From Candidatus Latescibacterota bacterium (GTDB lineage Bacteria; JAAXHH01): DNA of 18,894 nucleotides. The stretch covers positions 1 through 18,894 of the forward strand of contig JAJECR010000036.1 of the NCBI GenBank assembly GCA_022821935.1, read 5' to 3'. Under the pieces are notes generated by a model. The model had not been told where the DNA came from. It searched no databases and saw only the letters and a list, made by a program, of their open reading frames with translations. Both the position numbers and the translations under genes were made by a program. The stretch's first letter is position 1. Every line of letters starts with the position of its first letter. Positions 8,329 through 16,757 of the stretch are shown here, in pieces.

Positions 8329-9528
8329 ATGTTTTTCAGAAAGGTTACCATCTGCGTGTTGTTCGCCCTCGGCTTTGCAGTGCTGGTCCCCATCGCGGCC
8401 GACGCGCAGAAAATCGAACTTCGCTCCGCGAAGATCTACATCCGTGAAACGCCGCCGCAGTGGGACAAGGCCCTGGCCCTGCTCGAGACCGCCCTGGAAA
8501 AGGATCCCGGCAACAACGACGCCCACTATCTCCTCGGGCTCATTCATTACTACAAGGCCAACTTCGACGAGATGTTCGAGAACTGGGAAGTGGTAATCCT
8601 CGACGACCTGGACAGGAAAGACAAGAACCAGTACAAAGACACCCTGAACTCCATGATCCGCACGAACTACCAGAGGGGCCAGCAGAGTTACGAGAAAGGG
8701 GAATACGCGAACGCCGCCGACTTCTACAGCCGTTCGGTGAATGCGACCTCGATGCTGCAGGACGCGTTGCGTTCCACGGGCAACAAGAACGATGCCAAAA
8801 CTGCCGACGAACTGGAACCCGCCAAACAGCAGGGTTACCTCTACTGGGGTTACGCCCACCTGGGCGCCGAGGATTACGACAACGCCAGATCGGCCCTGGA
8901 GAAGCTTCTTGAAATCGATCCCGACAAGTTCGAAGCCTGGGACGGCCTGATCAACGTATACTACACCAGTGAAGCCTGGGACAAGCTGATCACGGCCTGT
9001 AACAAGGTTATCGAGATGTCGGAAGAGATCGATCTCAACACCTACCTCATTCTGCGTAACGCTTATTTCGGCGTGGCCGACACCGCCAGCGTCATCGCAA
9101 CCTACGAAAGAGCAATGGAAGCGTTTCCGGAAGAGAAGTCGCTGTACCGGGACGCCAGTTCCATCCATAGCGCCAAGAAAAACTACGATAAGGCGATCGA
9201 GGCACTCGAAAAGGGGCACTCCGCCCTGCCCGATGATGTCGAACTGCTGAGATACCTGGGGACCAATTACTACAACAAGGGGTTGTCCGACAAGGAAGCC
9301 GGGGACGTCGAAGCCGCCTCGATGGCGCTTCACGGTGCCGTGGACAGCATGAACAGGCTGTTGACGCTGCAGCCGAACAATATCGACGGCCACGACATAC
9401 TCAGTGACGCCTATTTCGGACTGGCCAGCATCGAAACGGACGAGGCCAAGAGCCAGGAGTTCTCCGCCAAGGGAGAAGAACACCGGAAAAAGAAGCTGGA
9501 CCTGATCACTTCTGGTGAGGGAATGTAA
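8329..9528 (+). CDS. Secreted TPR-repeat protein
   Basis: A 399-residue protein with a clear Sec signal peptide: RK at 4-5, a hydrophobic core at 6-22 and likely cleavage after ADA (residue 26, before QK). There is no lipobox, so it is probably soluble in the periplasm. Several TPR-like helix pairs follow, for example WDKALALLETALEKDPGN, YDNARSALEKLLEIDPDKF, YDKAIEALEKGHSALPDD and a final MNRLLTLQPNN unit. The start is well supported by AAAGGAG (8316-8322), six bases before ATG. It is flanked by a candidate promoter and a strong terminator, so it is probably monocistronic. TPRs imply protein-protein scaffolding; the partner is unknown. Confidence 0.88.
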   Translation: MFFRKVTICVLFALGFAVLVPIAADAQKIELRSAKIYIRETPPQWDKALALLETALEKDPGNNDAHYLLGLIHYYKANFDEMFENWEVVILDDLDRKDKNQYKDTLNSMIRTNYQRGQQSYEKGEYANAADFYSRSVNATSMLQDALRSTGNKNDAKTADELEPAKQQGYLYWGYAHLGAEDYDNARSALEKLLEIDPDKFEAWDGLINVYYTSEAWDKLITACNKVIEMSEEIDLNTYLILRNAYFGVADTASVIATYERAMEAFPEEKSLYRDASSIHSAKKNYDKAIEALEKGHSALPDDVELLRYLGTNYYNKGLSDKEAGDVEAASMALHGAVDSMNRLLTLQPNNIDGHDILSDAYFGLASIETDEAKSQEFSAKGEEHRKKKLDLITSGEGM

Positions 9529-9577
9529 TTCCAAGCTTGGTTGCCAGTGGCGATAAAGCAGGTTGAACACTGGGTTT

Positions 9578-9618
9578 AAGAGGATTCCGCGAGTACCCGG
9601 GAATCCTCTTTTGTTTTG
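9578..9618 (+). terminator. Rho-independent terminator after the TPR gene
   Basis: A perfect 11-bp stem, AAGAGGATTCC (9578-9588) with GGAATCCTCTT (9600-9610), and an 11-nt loop are followed by the T-rich TTTTGTTTTG. It separates the TPR gene from the promoter that begins ten bases later. Confidence 0.9.
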
Positions 9619-9628
9619 TCCAAACTGA

Positions 9629-9657
9629 TTGACACCCCCGGGGCGGGTTTCTATACT
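9629..9657 (+). promoter_or_regulatory. Near-consensus sigma-70 promoter
   Basis: TTGACA (9629-9634, a perfect -35) is followed after exactly 17 nt by TATACT (9652-9657, one mismatch to TATAAT). Transcription should begin near 9664, giving a leader of about 65 nt before the aminotransferase ATG. It lies directly behind a terminator and is the only strong promoter seen in the window. Confidence 0.85.
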
Positions 9658-9730
9658 ACCGTTGCCTTTTGCACATGTCCTTCGTCCAGGTCCGGTCAGG
9701 CTGCTCCACCTTCGAAGGGAACTCCTCCAA

Positions 9731-10921
9731 ATGACGGCACGTAACGGTTCGTTCGCTCCCCTGGACCCCGGCCGGCGCATCCTGATGGGACCCGGTCCGA
9801 GCGATATGCACCCCAGGGTCTACCAGGCCATGGGCGCACCGCTTACGGGACACCTGGACCCCTATTTCATCGGGGTAATGGACGATACCAAGGTCCTGCT
9901 CCGGTACGTGTTCCAGACTGAAAACGATCTGACTATCCCCATCTCGGCTACCGGCTCCGCGGGCATGGAGACCTGTATCTGCAATCTCGTCGAACCCGGC
10001 GATGAAGTGCTGGTGTGCGTGGGCGGCGTATTCGGGGATCGCATGGCCCAGATGGTCGAACGGCACGGCGGCAGGCTGATCCGCCTGGAGGGCGCCTCGG
10101 GACGCCCGTTTACGCCGGACCAGGTCCGGGAGGCGCTGGCAGGTTGTCGCCCCAAGCTCGTGGGCCTGGTACACGCGGAGACGTCCACGGGCGTGCTGCA
10201 GCCCCTTGAGGAAATCATCCGGATCGTCCATGAACACGAAGCCCTCGTCCTCGTCGACACCGTGGCTTCCCTGGGCGGAACGCCCGTCAAAGTCGACGAA
10301 TGGGGCATCGACGTCTGCTATGCCGGCAGCCAGAAATGCCTGAGCGCGCCTCCGGGCCTGGCGCCCGTCACGCTGAACGAACGGGCGTGCACGGCAATCT
10401 CCGGGCGTAAGACACCGGTGGACAGCTGGTACCTGGACCTTTCCCTGATCAACGCGTACTGGGACGGCGACAGGGTTTATCACCATACCGCGCCTGTGAG
10501 CCTGATCTACGCATTGCGGGAAGCACTCGTCCTCATTCACGAGGAGGGACTGGCGACGGGCCACGCGCGGCATGCCCTCAACTACGAGGCGTTTAAGGCC
10601 GGCATCGACGCCATGGGTCTCGGGTTCTTCGTCGACGCCCCGCACCGCGCCCCGACCATCAACCCTGTTCTCTCTCCGGATGGGGTCGACGAAGCCAGCG
10701 TACGCCGGCGCCTGCTCGAAGACTACGGCATTGAACTCGGCGGCGGTCTCGGCGCGTTGAAAGGCAAGGCCTGGCGTGTGGGTCTCATGGGACAGTCCTC
10801 GCAGAAGGATCACGTCATGTTGTGCCTGGGCGCCCTTGAAGAGACGCTGCGGGCGGAAGGACATGAAGTCGCGGAAAGCGGCGTGGCCGCGGCGAGCGCC
10901 GTGTACGCCGATTCGCCATAG
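9731..10921 (+). CDS. Class V PLP aminotransferase (alanine-glyoxylate aminotransferase family)
   Basis: A 396-residue fold-type I aminotransferase. Family blocks: LMGPGPSDMHPRVYQAM at the N-terminus, ATGSAGMET (cofactor phosphate cup), HAETSTGVLQP, DTVASLGG (aspartate to the pyridine N) and YAGSQKCLSAPPGLAPV with the PLP lysine K202. The reading frame extends upstream to 9629, but that codon is part of the -35 box, so it cannot be the start; ATG 9731 with an AAGGGA upstream fits the family N-terminus. Members act on alanine/glyoxylate, serine/glyoxylate, ureidoglycine or 2-aminoethylphosphonate, and sequence alone does not decide. As first gene of the run leading to the importer it probably handles an amino-group transfer from the imported compound or its product. 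Confidence 0.93.
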   Translation: MTARNGSFAPLDPGRRILMGPGPSDMHPRVYQAMGAPLTGHLDPYFIGVMDDTKVLLRYVFQTENDLTIPISATGSAGMETCICNLVEPGDEVLVCVGGVFGDRMAQMVERHGGRLIRLEGASGRPFTPDQVREALAGCRPKLVGLVHAETSTGVLQPLEEIIRIVHEHEALVLVDTVASLGGTPVKVDEWGIDVCYAGSQKCLSAPPGLAPVTLNERACTAISGRKTPVDSWYLDLSLINAYWDGDRVYHHTAPVSLIYALREALVLIHEEGLATGHARHALNYEAFKAGIDAMGLGFFVDAPHRAPTINPVLSPDGVDEASVRRRLLEDYGIELGGGLGALKGKAWRVGLMGQSSQKDHVMLCLGALEETLRAEGHEVAESGVAAASAVYADSP

Positions 10922-10954
10922 GGTGGACCGCGTGACGGAAACGCGTCGTCACCG

Positions 10955-10973
10955 CCATCCACCGCGTGGATGG
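10955..10973 (+). other. Perfect hairpin in the aminotransferase-cupin spacer
   Basis: CCATCCAC (10955-10962) and GTGGATGG (10966-10973) pair perfectly over 8 bp across a 3-nt loop. A second, weaker stem, GTGACG/CGTCAC (10932-10937, 10947-10952), lies just upstream. There is no T-tract, so this is not an obvious terminator; it may protect or separate mRNA segments. Confidence 0.55.
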
Positions 10974-11024
10974 ATTGGCGCTGTAGGAGCGCTGGATTAG
11001 CACTGGATTAGCACTGTAGGAGCA
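10970..11024 (+). repeat. Five-unit 11-bp tandem repeat before the cupin gene
   Basis: Consecutive 11-base units are ATGGATTGGCG, CTGTAGGAGCG, CTGGATTAGCA, CTGGATTAGCA and CTGTAGGAGCA. Units 3 and 4 are identical, units 2 and 5 differ at one base, and unit 1 is more diverged. The next 11 bases (11025-11035) hold the cupin ribosome site and resemble a decayed unit. The array is non-coding in the genes called here. Confidence 0.8.
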
Positions 11025-11036
11025 TTGGAGGAACCC

Positions 11037-11360
11037 ATGTATTTCGTCGAAGAAGAAAACATGTCCACCAAATCGATCGCCCCGGGCGTAAGCATCGCCG
11101 TGGCGGGGGGCGCCCGGGCCCAGATGTCTTTCGTGACGCTCACGCCGGGATCCCAGGTGCCCATGCACGATCATCCCCACGAACAGCTGGGCGTCGTGCT
11201 GGAAGGTGAATTCGTCATGGTCATCGGGGAAGAGCGCAGGACCATTAAAACGGGCGACAAATACGTGATCCCCGGAGGGGTGCAACATGGCGTGACCGAG
11301 GTCATGGTCAAATCCGTCGCCCTGGACATATTCAGTCCGCCCCGCGAGGATTACGCTTAA
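11037..11360 (+). CDS. Small single-domain cupin protein
   Basis: A 107-residue cupin_2 protein. Cupin motif 1 is PMHDHPHEQLGVVLEGEF with two His, a further His-Glu and the conserved Gly; motif 2 is YVIPGGVQHGV with the last metal His. ATG 11037 is chosen over the in-frame TTG 11025 because GGAGGA (11027-11032) lies between them. Single-domain cupins of this size are often metal-binding sensors or small isomerases/dioxygenases; no substrate can be assigned. It sits in the middle of the putative catabolic run, 28 nt before the creatininase-family gene. Confidence 0.88.
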   Translation: MYFVEEENMSTKSIAPGVSIAVAGGARAQMSFVTLTPGSQVPMHDHPHEQLGVVLEGEFVMVIGEERRTIKTGDKYVIPGGVQHGVTEVMVKSVALDIFSPPREDYA

Positions 11361-11388
11361 TCGACAGCCAACCAGTCAGGAGTAATCC

Positions 11389-12138
11389 ATGTCCGATGCC
11401 CTGCCCCAAGACCGTCCCGTACAGCTTTGGAAAATGACCCGCAGGCAGTTCCGCGAGGGAATCTACGCAGGCAACCTCAAGGGCGCGATTATCCCCACGG
11501 GCAGCACGGAACAGCACAACGAGCACCTGGAAATGTCCCACGACACCGCCAGCGCCGTGCACGTATCCGAACTTGCTGCGCAGAAACTCTACCCCGAAGT
11601 CGTGGTCACCACCCCGCTGGCCATCGGCGTGTCGGAGCACTGGATGGACCACCGGGGTACGCTGACGACCCGGCCCGAGATCTTCACGGAACTCCTCTAC
11701 GACGTGGCCGACAGCATGAAAAGGGGTGGGGTCAACCATATCCTGGCCGTCAACGGCCACGCCGGAAACGCCGGTCCCGTCATGAACGTGCTGGAAGACA
11801 TCAAGTCCCGCCTGGGCGTCGATTTCGCCTTCTGCAGCTACTGGGAAGCCTATACCCCGGAAATCGTCCGGAAGTACATGGACTCTAACAACTGTCCCGG
11901 CCATGCCAGCGAGTTCGAGACGTCCTTCGCCTATGCGGCTTTTCCCAGGCACATCCACTGGGAAGGCGTCGATTACGATTCGGCCAGGCTGACCATTTCC
12001 GAGGCCGACCGGGCCGCCCAGGACCGGGAATTCCACCACGAAGCCAAACTCGCCGACGCCGTGAAGGGTCAGGGCATGATCGACGTGGCGGTCGACTGGG
12101 TCGCGGCCAGGATGAAGGCGATGATCGAGGGCACCTGA
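11389..12138 (+). CDS. Creatininase-family amidohydrolase
   Basis: A 249-residue member of the creatininase superfamily, metal-dependent hydrolases of cyclic or linear amides. GSTEQHNEHLEMSHD keeps the Glu-x-His...Asp metal spacing, though GP of the common EQHGPHL is NE here. SEHWMDHRGTLTT, VNGHAGN and HASEFETS follow in family order. Creatininase itself has Glu two residues after the NGH histidine (NGHYE); here it is NGHAG, as in ArfB- and MftE-like members, so creatinine is not a safe substrate call. AGGAG (11378-11382) supports ATG 11389. The next gene starts three bases after the stop, tying the enzyme to the importer. Confidence 0.9.
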   Translation: MSDALPQDRPVQLWKMTRRQFREGIYAGNLKGAIIPTGSTEQHNEHLEMSHDTASAVHVSELAAQKLYPEVVVTTPLAIGVSEHWMDHRGTLTTRPEIFTELLYDVADSMKRGGVNHILAVNGHAGNAGPVMNVLEDIKSRLGVDFAFCSYWEAYTPEIVRKYMDSNNCPGHASEFETSFAYAAFPRHIHWEGVDYDSARLTISEADRAAQDREFHHEAKLADAVKGQGMIDVAVDWVAARMKAMIEGT

Positions 12139-12141
12139 TCC

Positions 12142-12899
<758 letters not shown>

Positions 12900-12903
<4 letters not shown>

Positions 12904-13697
12904 TCGGCGTATTTCGCAGGCCGTGGGTCAGAAGCGTCCTGTCGAACTGGATACAGCCGGCGGCCATTGCCGGCATCCTCGTCTTCGCGGTCATGCGCGG
13001 CGCGGAGAACATCAACTACAGGTGGCAGTGGTACCGGGTCGGCGACTTCCTGTTCACCACGGAAAACGGCGCCTTGTCCGCGGGTCCCCTGGTCCAGGGC
13101 CTTTTCGTCACCCTCGAGATATCCGTCCTGAGCCTCTTCCTGACCCTCGTCATCGGGCTTGTGACCGCCATGCTCCGCCTGTCTTCTTCCGTGGTCGGGC
13201 GCGGACTTGCCCGCGGGTACCTGGAACTGATCCGCAACACCCCCCTACTGATCCAGCTCTACGTGATGTACTTCGTCCTGGGTCCCATCCTCGGCTGGGG
13301 TCAAACTACGACGGCCATCGCGTGTCTCGCCGCGTTCCAGGGCGCCTACACGTCGGAGATCTTCCGGGCCGGCCTGCGCGCCATCCCCCGGGGGCAGGTG
13401 GAAGCGGGGGACAGCCTGGGACTGTCGCGCGTCGACAACTACCGGTACGTCATCCTGCCGCAGGTGATTCGCAACATGCTGCCGCCGCTCACCAACGAGG
13501 CGGTTTCACTCGTCAAGAACTCCTCGATCGTCAGCGTGATCGCCATCTTCGACCTGACCACGCAGGGCCGGAACCTCATTGCGGACACCTTCCTGACTTT
13601 CGAGATCTGGCTGACCGTGGCCGCCATCTACCTGGCCGTGACCCTGGCCCTGTCGACCGCGGCGGCCATGGCCGAACGACGCAGGGCGGGGGCGTGA
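12900..13697 (+). CDS. Amino acid ABC transporter permease 1
   Basis: A 265-residue HisM/GlnP-type inner-membrane permease starting at GTG in a GTGA overlap with the ATPase stop. A first hydrophobic helix (about 20-36) is followed by a loop with INYRWQWYRVGDF, then the core with LIRNTPLLIQLYVMYF, the EAA cytoplasmic loop (EAGDSLGLSRVDNYRYVILPQ) that contacts the ATPase, and NEAVSLVKNSSIVSVIAI, all diagnostic of the polar amino acid 3-TM family. It probably forms a heterodimer with the next product. Its stop overlaps the next ATG by one base (TGATG). Confidence 0.94.
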
Positions 13698-14683
13698 TGT
13701 CGACGACCGGACGCGAAAGCAGGCGTGACAACGGGCGGGTCGGCAGGCGCGACGGCGGGGACGACAACGGGCGTGTCGGCAGGCGCGGCGGCACGCGCGA
13801 ATCCAGGCGACGGTTCCAGCCCACCCGGCTCGACGGGATTCTGCTGGTCGGGTTGGTCCTGGCGGCAGGCTGGCTGTGGTACCGCTCGGCCATTGGCGTG
13901 GCGTACCGCTGGGACTGGCCCCAGGCGCTCTTGACCGTCTTCGCGACCAGCGAGGCCGGCGATACGCCCTTCTTTCTTATGGGGATCTACGCGACCCTTC
14001 GGCTAAGCGCATGGGGGGCGGTACTGGCTACCATCCTGGGTGTATTGATCGGCGTGGGAAGATACTCGGAAGTGCGCGCCCTGCGCATGTTCTGCGGGAC
14101 GTATATCCAGATCCTCCGCAACATCCCGCCCCTGGTGTTCATCTTCATCTTCTACTTCTTCATCAGTAGCCAGCTGATGCCCCTGCTGGGACTGGATGTC
14201 CTGTTCAACCGCCCCGCGGAGGACGCGTCGGGATGGCAGCGCTTCCTCTTCGGCCCCCCGGCGCTCTGGGAGAACCTGATCTCCGGCGTGTTGTGCATAT
14301 CCTTCATCAGCGCCGCGTACATCGCTGAAGTCGTCCGTGCCGGCCTCTCCGCCATTCCCCGTGGCCAGTGGGAGGCCGGGGAAAGCCTGGGCATACCGGT
14401 CCTGGACCGCTACCGGTTCGTCATCTTCCCCCAGGCGCTGGCGCGCATCGTGTCGCCCCTCGCGGGCCAGTACATCTCCCTGGTGAAGGACTCGTCCATC
14501 GTCTCGCTCATCTCCGTCCAGGAGCTCACCTTCGTCGGGTCGGAGATCGCCAATTCGAGCGGACTGCTTTTCGAGGTGTGGCTGCTGGTCGCCTTCGTGT
14601 ACTTCCTGCTCTGCCTGTCCCTGTCCATCCTGCTGAGACAGGTGGAGCGGCGCGTGACCCGGCATTTTCACCAGTTTGCGTAG
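13697..14683 (+). CDS. Amino acid ABC transporter permease 2 with a charged repeat-bearing N-terminus
   Basis: A 328-residue paralogue of permease 1. The ATG at 13697 overlaps the previous stop; the same frame stays open upstream to 12797, but that part is a shadow of the ATPase and permease 1. About 42 Arg/Gly/Asp-rich residues containing NGRVGRR twice precede the first helix (LDGILLVGLVLAAGWLW). Then come VAYRWDW, ILRNIPPLVFIFIFYFF, a periplasmic loop of about 40 residues, the EAA loop (EAGESLGIPVLDRYRFVIFPQ) and SLVKDSSIVSLISVQELTF. No solute-binding protein gene follows; the strand switches 36 bases later. Confidence 0.93.
   Translation: MSTTGRESRRDNGRVGRRDGGDDNGRVGRRGGTRESRRRFQPTRLDGILLVGLVLAAGWLWYRSAIGVAYRWDWPQALLTVFATSEAGDTPFFLMGIYATLRLSAWGAVLATILGVLIGVGRYSEVRALRMFCGTYIQILRNIPPLVFIFIFYFFISSQLMPLLGLDVLFNRPAEDASGWQRFLFGPPALWENLISGVLCISFISAAYIAEVVRAGLSAIPRGQWEAGESLGIPVLDRYRFVIFPQALARIVSPLAGQYISLVKDSSIVSLISVQELTFVGSEIANSSGLLFEVWLLVAFVYFLLCLSLSILLRQVERRVTRHFHQFA
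13727..13787 (+). repeat. Direct repeat in the permease 2 N-terminus
   Basis: Two 25-base copies (13727-13751 and 13763-13787) differ at one base and are offset by 36 bases, a whole number of codons. They encode DNGRVGRR twice in the hydrophilic N-terminus, probably a slippage or duplication product. Confidence 0.8.
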
Positions 14684-14692
14684 GGGAGGATG

Positions 14693-14718
14693 CCGGCGGC
14701 GGTGGAGCTCCACGCCGG
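14693..14718. other. Inverted repeat between convergent genes
   Basis: GTGGAGCTCCAC (14702-14713) is a perfect 12-bp palindrome, flanked by CCGGC (14693-14697) and GCCGG (14714-14718), which also pair. It fills most of the 36-base gap between permease 2 and the convergent oxidoreductase. It could stall transcription from both sides, but there is no T-tract. Confidence 0.4.
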
Positions 14719-14719
14719 A

Positions 14720-16117
14720 CTAGCGGCGGCGGTTTTCCGCGTCGATCCCGCCGCGCAGCGGATCGAAGACCTTCTTAACCGTTTCGAACTGGTCCTCGAC
14801 GGTCGAGGGCCGGTCCAGTAACCGGTCGCTCAGCATGCGCGCCGCCACCGTGGCGTAGGCATTGCCCCGGCCCGTAAATCCGGCGACGATGTGGACGCCC
14901 GGCGTCTCGGTCTCGCCGACGAAGGGACTGCTGTCGTAGGAAAAGCCCATTACGCCGCCCCAGCGGTGGGAGCGGCCGAGATCGGCAAGGTGGGGGAACG
15001 TGGTGTTGAACGACCGGTCGTTGGACCGCTGGACCGCTTGGGTAGGACGTTCCTTGTATCCCCGGTACGTCCTGAATGGCCGGCCCCTGCGCCGGAGAAA
15101 ATGAAACCCCCGTTCGGCGCGGATGTGGTGGTTTCGTCCTCCGCCATAAAGCAGTCTGCCGCCCTCGCCGTGCCCGTCGTGCAGTTGCCGCCAGAAATCC
15201 CATCCATCGTTGGCGTAAAAGACCCCGTTGAACAGGCGTTCGGTAACGGGCTTCGTCGTGAAGACCTGTCCCCTGTGGGGGATGATGCGCCGTTCGTACC
15301 GGGCATCGAGCTGGGGCGTGTATGCGTTCATGCCCAGCAGCACGTGCTGGGTCCTGATCTGTCCGTTCGCGGTGTGGACCAGCAGGCCGCTGTCTTTCCG
15401 CTTGCCAGGGCGCCCATCTGCGCCTTCCTGCCTCCCGGTTCCGGAACCGGACCGCTCGACCCCGGTGACGGCCGTGTTTTCGAAAAAACGTACGCCCAGG
15501 CCTTTGGCTGCGGACGCGAGACCGCGCACGTATTTGACCGGATGGAGTTCGCCGTCGAACTTGTTCCATAGCGCGCCGGCGAGCAAGGGGCTGCGCTTGA
15601 GTCCGTAAAGTCTCTCTTCGTCCAGGTACTCCACGTCGAAGCCATCTTCCTGTAGCAGGTGGTACGATTGGACAATCCGTTCCATGGGAACCCCGTGAGA
15701 ACCGCGGTCCGGCCGCTTCATGGCCACCACGTAGCTGCCGTGGCGGTAGTAGTCGCACTGAATGTCGTATTTTTTCATGAGACCGGCCATCAGGTCGTGG
15801 TTCTCCAGGGCGATCATCCACGCCTCCCGGGCCAGCTCCCTGCCGTCCGGTCCATACATGTCCGTCAGTTCCTCCACGGCTTCGACGTAGTACTCGTGGG
15901 TCCCGGCCAGCATGAAACCCCCGTTGCGGCCCGTCGCGCCGGAGGCCACCTCGCGGCGCTCGAGCACGGCCACGCTTGCGCCGCCCTCGGCCAGGAACAA
16001 AGCGCCGGTCACACCCGTCACGCCGCCGCCGATCACGACGACGTCCACGTCGATTTCGCCCGACAGGGGATCCGTGGGCGTGTAGGGCATGTCCAGCCAG
16101 TAGGAATCGCGGATCAT
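14720..16117 (-). CDS. FAD-dependent amine/amino acid oxidoreductase (DAO family)
   Basis: A 465-residue DAO-fold flavoenzyme. SYWLD near the N-terminus, VVVIGGGVTGVTGALFLAE (Rossmann GxGxxG at 30-35), the Glu of VAVLERREVASG, and SGATGRNGGFML are typical of the PuuB/glycine-oxidase-like branch. WGGVMGFSYDSSPFVGE and HIVAGFTGRGNAYATVAARML form the C-terminal FAD-binding end. Two Arg/Gly-rich stretches (VERSGSGTGRQEGADGRPGKRK and the region coded near 15040-15120) look like insertions; the frame is intact across both. No strong ribosome site precedes ATG 16117. Role inferred: oxidative deamination or demethylation of an amine or secondary amino acid, plausibly the compound taken up by the convergent ABC system. 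Confidence 0.9.
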   Translation of the reverse strand: MIRDSYWLDMPYTPTDPLSGEIDVDVVVIGGGVTGVTGALFLAEGGASVAVLERREVASGATGRNGGFMLAGTHEYYVEAVEELTDMYGPDGRELAREAWMIALENHDLMAGLMKKYDIQCDYYRHGSYVVAMKRPDRGSHGVPMERIVQSYHLLQEDGFDVEYLDEERLYGLKRSPLLAGALWNKFDGELHPVKYVRGLASAAKGLGVRFFENTAVTGVERSGSGTGRQEGADGRPGKRKDSGLLVHTANGQIRTQHVLLGMNAYTPQLDARYERRIIPHRGQVFTTKPVTERLFNGVFYANDGWDFWRQLHDGHGEGGRLLYGGGRNHHIRAERGFHFLRRRGRPFRTYRGYKERPTQAVQRSNDRSFNTTFPHLADLGRSHRWGGVMGFSYDSSPFVGETETPGVHIVAGFTGRGNAYATVAARMLSDRLLDRPSTVEDQFETVKKVFDPLRGGIDAENRRR

Positions 16118-16323
16118 GGGGTGCTTACTGGACTCAAAGTCCTTATCGCAGGCCGTTTACAAGACTACGTGTCAATCAAAATACAATTCCATTACGAGTT
16201 TATCGGGTACACTCCGACTAAAAAGGATATGAAGTCGTTGTACTGCGCGTCAAGGCGTACGTACAAAGACCTGTCCATTCTCTTCAAAGGCGAGCGTTTC
16301 AACCTCATTAAGGAACAAGCAAG
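16118..16323. other. Divergent intergenic region with a possible 32-codon ORF
   Basis: This AT-richer 206-base gap separates the minus-strand oxidoreductase from the plus-strand coiled-coil gene and must hold promoters for both, yet no convincing pair is seen (TTTACA at 16156 with TACAAT at 16182 has a 20-nt spacer). An ATG at 16229 opens a 32-codon frame ending at 16327, whose TGA overlaps the TTG start of the coiled-coil gene. Its only purine-rich site (AAAAAGG) is too close to the ATG, so I do not call it as a gene. Confidence 0.4.
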
Positions 16324-16728
16324 TTGACTGGAAAACCGTGGATTGACGTGACGATAAAGGCAGCATTAATTGGTGCGGCCGTCCTGATGTACCTGGACTT
16401 GAAAGCCGAAATCAGAAACGTGCGGGTCGATCTGGGAGCCAGGATTGACCGGGTGGAAAACAGGCTGGGAGCCAGGATTGACAAGTTGGAAACCAGGATT
16501 GACAAGTTGGAAGTAAGGTTTGACAAGTTGGAAACCAAGGTCGACCGTCTGGGAGCCAGGATTGACCGGGTGGAAGCCAAGGTCGACCGGCTGGCAGTCA
16601 GGATTGACCGGGTGGAAACCAAGGTCGACGAAGTACGGGGATATCTCCAGTTCAATGTCGCCGCGCCGAAGGAAGATCCGTCTCCATCAGATATGAAGAA
16701 GCAGCCCGCTTCACGCGGAGTAAACTGA
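16324..16728 (+). CDS. Membrane-anchored heptad-repeat coiled-coil protein
   Basis: 134 residues from a TTG start, with AAGGA (16310-16314) nine bases upstream; GTG 16348 is the next option. A hydrophobic helix (about 9-24, IKAALIGAAVLMYL) is followed by a charged coiled coil to about residue 107. Residues 52-107 are eight unbroken heptads of the form (I/V)D(R/K)(L/V)(E/G)(A/T)(K/R), preceded by an 11-residue stutter (41-51). The tail is hydrophilic and disordered-looking. It resembles small phage- or chromosome-borne coiled-coil proteins with an N-terminal anchor; no function can be assigned. It lies between two minus-strand catabolic genes and may be unrelated to them. Confidence 0.75.
   Translation: MTGKPWIDVTIKAALIGAAVLMYLDLKAEIRNVRVDLGARIDRVENRLGARIDKLETRIDKLEVRFDKLETKVDRLGARIDRVEAKVDRLAVRIDRVETKVDEVRGYLQFNVAAPKEDPSPSDMKKQPASRGVN
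16477..16644 (+). repeat. 21-bp coding tandem repeat (eight heptad units)
   Basis: Eight consecutive 21-base units each encode one heptad. Blocks such as GATTGACAAGTTGGAAACCA and GATTGACCGGGTGGAA recur almost exactly, so similarity is at DNA level and not just protein level. Gain or loss of units would keep the frame. Confidence 0.85.
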
Positions 16729-16757
16729 GGAATCGCAAGAAGTTCGTCATCCCCGTA

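Noticed and set aside
9629..9730. 34-residue N-terminal extension of the aminotransferase
   Set aside because: The would-be start codon is inside the -35 box and upstream of the predicted transcript start.
8239..9780. 513-codon open frame on the minus strand
   Set aside because: It covers the TPR gene, the terminator and the sigma-70 promoter and has no recognisable domain.
14693..14718. Bidirectional intrinsic terminator
   Set aside because: The palindrome is clear, but neither strand has a T-tract, so it is reported only as an inverted repeat.
15020..15130. Compensated frameshift in the oxidoreductase
   Set aside because: The Arg-rich stretch looked out of frame, but family-like sequence continues on both sides in one frame and alternative frames gave nothing better; an insertion is simpler.
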